Source: Vulcanimicrobiota bacterium
GTDB taxonomy: Bacteria > Vulcanimicrobiota > Vulcanimicrobiia > Vulcanimicrobiales > Vulcanimicrobiaceae
DNA: 49,373 bases
Assembly (NCBI GenBank): GCA_003140855.1
Contig: PLLF01000083.1
Location: 1-49,373 of the forward strand
Direction: 5' to 3'
This document shows positions 47,321 to 49,373 of the stretch, piece after piece. Under the pieces are notes generated by a model that was given only the letters and a program-made list of their open reading frames with translations, did no database searches and was not told where the DNA came from. How positions within the stretch are numbered: the stretch's first letter is position 1; every line of letters starts with the position of its first letter. The position numbers were made by a program, and so were the translations under genes.

Positions 47321-49373
47321 ATGAAGCGCCTTATCGCAGTCGCCCTCACCGCCATTTTCCTCTTCCCGCTTTTCGTTTCACCCCTGGCAGCGCACGCGGC
47401 GGGCACACCGACACACGCCGCACCTACGCCGGCGATCGACGCGCCAGCCGCGAGCGGCGTGCAAAAGCTCATGAGCAAGTTGCAGTGGCGTAGTATCGGG
47501 CCGTTTATCGGCGGCCGCGTGGTGGCAATCGCCGGCGTGCCGAGCGATCAGAGTTTGTTCTATATGGGCGGTGTGGAAGGCGGCGTGTGGCGCAGCAGCA
47601 ACTACGGACAGACTTGGGAGAACATCACCGACGGCAAGACAGGATTCGGGATGAATGCATACAGCATCGGCGCGCTCGCGGTTGCGCCCTCGAATCCTAA
47701 GATCATCTATGCGGGAACCGGCGAGTCGGACCCGCGCGGCGATTTCGCAACCGGCGACGGGATCTACAAGACGACCGATGTCGGCAAGACCTGGCACTAT
47801 GCGGGTCTGCGCGACACGCACACGACCACGGCGCTCGCGATCGATCCGCGCGATTCCAACGTCGTGTACGCGAGTTCGCTCGGACATGTGTTCGCACCCA
47901 ATCCTGAGCGCGGCGTCTTTAAAACCACCGACGGCGGAAAGACGTGGAGCAAAGTGCTCTACGTCGACGACAATACGGGTTCGGTAGACGTGGTGATGGA
48001 CGCGCGCAATCCGAACGTGCTCTACGCCGCGATGTGGCAAGCGCAGCGCCGGCCCTGGAATTTCACCAGCGGCGGTCCGGGCAGCGGGCTCTACAAAACG
48101 AGCGACGCGGGCGCGCATTGGAGTAAAATTTCGAGCAGTCCCGGATTCGCGCAAGGTTTGCTCGGTAAGATCGGTGTGAGCGTTTCGGCGAGCGACTCAC
48201 GCAGTGTCTATGCGATCGTGCAAGCTCAGTCCGGCGGCGTGTTTCATTCCAATGACGGCGGCGCAACGTGGAAGCGTGTGAACGGCGAAATGAAGTTGCG
48301 CCAGCGCGCCTTCTATTACATGGCTATCTACGCCGACCCGACCAATGCGAAGGTAGCGTATGCGCCGCAGGTGGACGGCGTTTTCAAAACTACGGACAGC
48401 GGCAAGACGTGGAAGGCGATTACGCGGCCGGGCGATCATCACATCATTTGGATCAACCCGCGCGATCCGAAGATTTTGCTCGAGGGCGACGACGGCGGCG
48501 CGATGGTGTCGGTCGACGGCGGCAAGACGTGGAGCGCGAAACAGAATCAGCCCACCGGACAGTACTACAAGATCGCGCTCGATAAGCAGTTTCCGTTCCA
48601 CGTTTACGGCGCCGCGCAAGACGAGGGCGCCTTCGAAGGTCCGAGCGCATCGAGTGAAGGTCTTGGGATCGGCGCCTGGCACAGCGTGGCGCTGGGCGAG
48701 AGCACGTGGGTTGCGCCCGAGCCGGGGAATCCGAACGTGACCTTTGGCAGCGGCTATCAAAGCTCGATGGCGCGTCTCGACATGGTGACGGGTGAACAGA
48801 AGAACGTGAGCCCGTGGCCCAAGTATATGTCGGGCGTATCGTCTGCGGAGAGTAAATACCGTTTCGGCTGGACGCATCCGATTTTTTTCTCGCCGTCGAA
48901 ACCGCACGAGCTGCTCGTGGGCGGCAATGTGGTTTTCAAGAGCGACGATTATGGGTGGCACTGGCAGCAGATGAGTCCGGATCTCACTCGCAACGATCCG
49001 AACACGCAAGGGCCCAGCGGCGGGCCGATCGATCTCGATCAAACCGGCGTCGAAACATTTCCGGATATTTCGGCGCTGGCCGTTTCACCGCTGACGGCCG
49101 ACGTGATGTGGGCTGGTTCGGCCGACGGCTTGGTGCACGTGACGACCGATTACGGCGCGCACTGGAAACTCGTGACGCCGCCGGAGTTGCCACAGTGGGC
49201 GCAGATCAGCACGATCGAACCGTCGCATGTGGCGGCGGGGACCGCGTATTTATCGGCGTCGCGCTATCAGTGGGACGATTTCCATCCCTACATTTATAAG
49301 ACGGTCGATTACGGCGCGCACTGGAGCGCGATGAGCGCCGGAGTGCCCGACGATCAATACGTTTTCGTGGTGC
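47321..49373 (+). CDS. Secreted Asp-box (sortilin/VPS10-like, BNR) repeat protein, 3' truncated by window
   Basis: 684 residues from ATG 47321 to the window end with no stop. A signal peptide (1-27, ending AAHA) is followed by a beta-propeller built of repeated Asp-box units S/T-x-D-x-G-x-T-W: at least ten can be read, for example TTDVGKTW, TTDGGKTW, TSDAGAHW, SNDGGATW, TTDSGKTW, SVDGGKTW, TTDYGAHW and KTVDYGAHW. The segment LQWRSIGPFIGGRVVAIAGVP near the start is typical of the large secreted 'glycosyl hydrolase/sortilin-like' proteins of soil bacteria, which are usually about 1000 residues. They are not proven hydrolases; a surface-binding or scaffold role is possible. Confidence 0.9.
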   Translation, partial: MKRLIAVALTAIFLFPLFVSPLAAHAAGTPTHAAPTPAIDAPAASGVQKLMSKLQWRSIGPFIGGRVVAIAGVPSDQSLFYMGGVEGGVWRSSNYGQTWENITDGKTGFGMNAYSIGALAVAPSNPKIIYAGTGESDPRGDFATGDGIYKTTDVGKTWHYAGLRDTHTTTALAIDPRDSNVVYASSLGHVFAPNPERGVFKTTDGGKTWSKVLYVDDNTGSVDVVMDARNPNVLYAAMWQAQRRPWNFTSGGPGSGLYKTSDAGAHWSKISSSPGFAQGLLGKIGVSVSASDSRSVYAIVQAQSGGVFHSNDGGATWKRVNGEMKLRQRAFYYMAIYADPTNAKVAYAPQVDGVFKTTDSGKTWKAITRPGDHHIIWINPRDPKILLEGDDGGAMVSVDGGKTWSAKQNQPTGQYYKIALDKQFPFHVYGAAQDEGAFEGPSASSEGLGIGAWHSVALGESTWVAPEPGNPNVTFGSGYQSSMARLDMVTGEQKNVSPWPKYMSGVSSAESKYRFGWTHPIFFSPSKPHELLVGGNVVFKSDDYGWHWQQMSPDLTRNDPNTQGPSGGPIDLDQTGVETFPDISALAVSPLTADVMWAGSADGLVHVTTDYGAHWKLVTPPELPQWAQISTIEPSHVAAGTAYLSASRYQWDDFHPYIYKTVDYGAHWSAMSAGVPDDQYVFVV

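Overview
The window is a GC-rich, gene-dense bacterial chromosome segment with short intergenic gaps and many 1-4 base stop/start overlaps. It carries chromosomal housekeeping genes (guaA, purD, purF, purM, purN, panB, pepA, tsaD, arg genes) and no phage, plasmid or insertion-sequence genes. The gene mix (membrane PuuD urate oxidase, an archaeal-type PurP, exported pentapeptide-repeat proteins, many small lipoproteins, abundant palindromic intergenic repeats) suggests a little-studied lineage, perhaps Eremiobacterota/Vulcanimicrobiota-like. That placement is a guess from style, not a measured one.

Layout. 0-14 kb is a purine-degradation island: the C-terminus of a xanthine dehydrogenase Mo subunit, an 8-oxoguanine-deaminase-like amidohydrolase, PurP, PuuE allantoinase, an allantoate-amidohydrolase-like M20 enzyme, a GGCT/allophanate-hydrolase-tail-like protein and, on the minus strand, UraD, PuuD and UraH. 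Together these would take xanthine or 8-oxoguanine to urate, 5-hydroxyisourate, OHCU, allantoin, allantoate and beyond. In its middle sits a tight three-gene operon for two exported pentapeptide-repeat proteins and a lipoprotein (7.9-11.9 kb). 14-29 kb holds scattered purine biosynthesis genes (guaA, purD, purF, purM, and a purN fused to a GNAT-like domain), an overlapping ABC exporter/lipocalin operon (ATPase, double-length FtsX permease, AttH-like protein), panB, a secreted serpin and leucyl aminopeptidase. 29-39.5 kb holds a coiled-coil protein, an aldo/keto reductase and the arginine regulon: argB diverges from argF-argR-argG-argH-argC-argJ-argD, with two ARG-box-like sites between them. 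39.5-39.7 kb contains a candidate structured RNA on the minus strand whose ends resemble the tRNA-like domain of tmRNA. 39.7-49.4 kb is mixed: a PEP-mutase/isocitrate-lyase-family enzyme, a frameshifted CPBP protease, a peptide-binding lipoprotein, TsaD, a DUF4160/DUF2442 pair, an SGNH hydrolase, a NicO-type Ni/Co exporter and the start of a large secreted Asp-box (sortilin/BNR-like) protein.

A modular palindromic repeat family (cores like TTCGACAAGCTCA[C/G]..ATGACA and GGCCCGCGGTAGCGGGCC) occurs at about fifteen places, nearly always between genes. In several cases it runs into coding sequence, forming the C-termini of ArgG and ArgC and the start regions of two lipoproteins. Several genes appear to have unusual or damaged starts (ACG for the aldo/keto reductase, CTG for argH, an in-frame TGA near the start of an FtsH-N-like protein). 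All calls come from reading the sequence; no database search was run.
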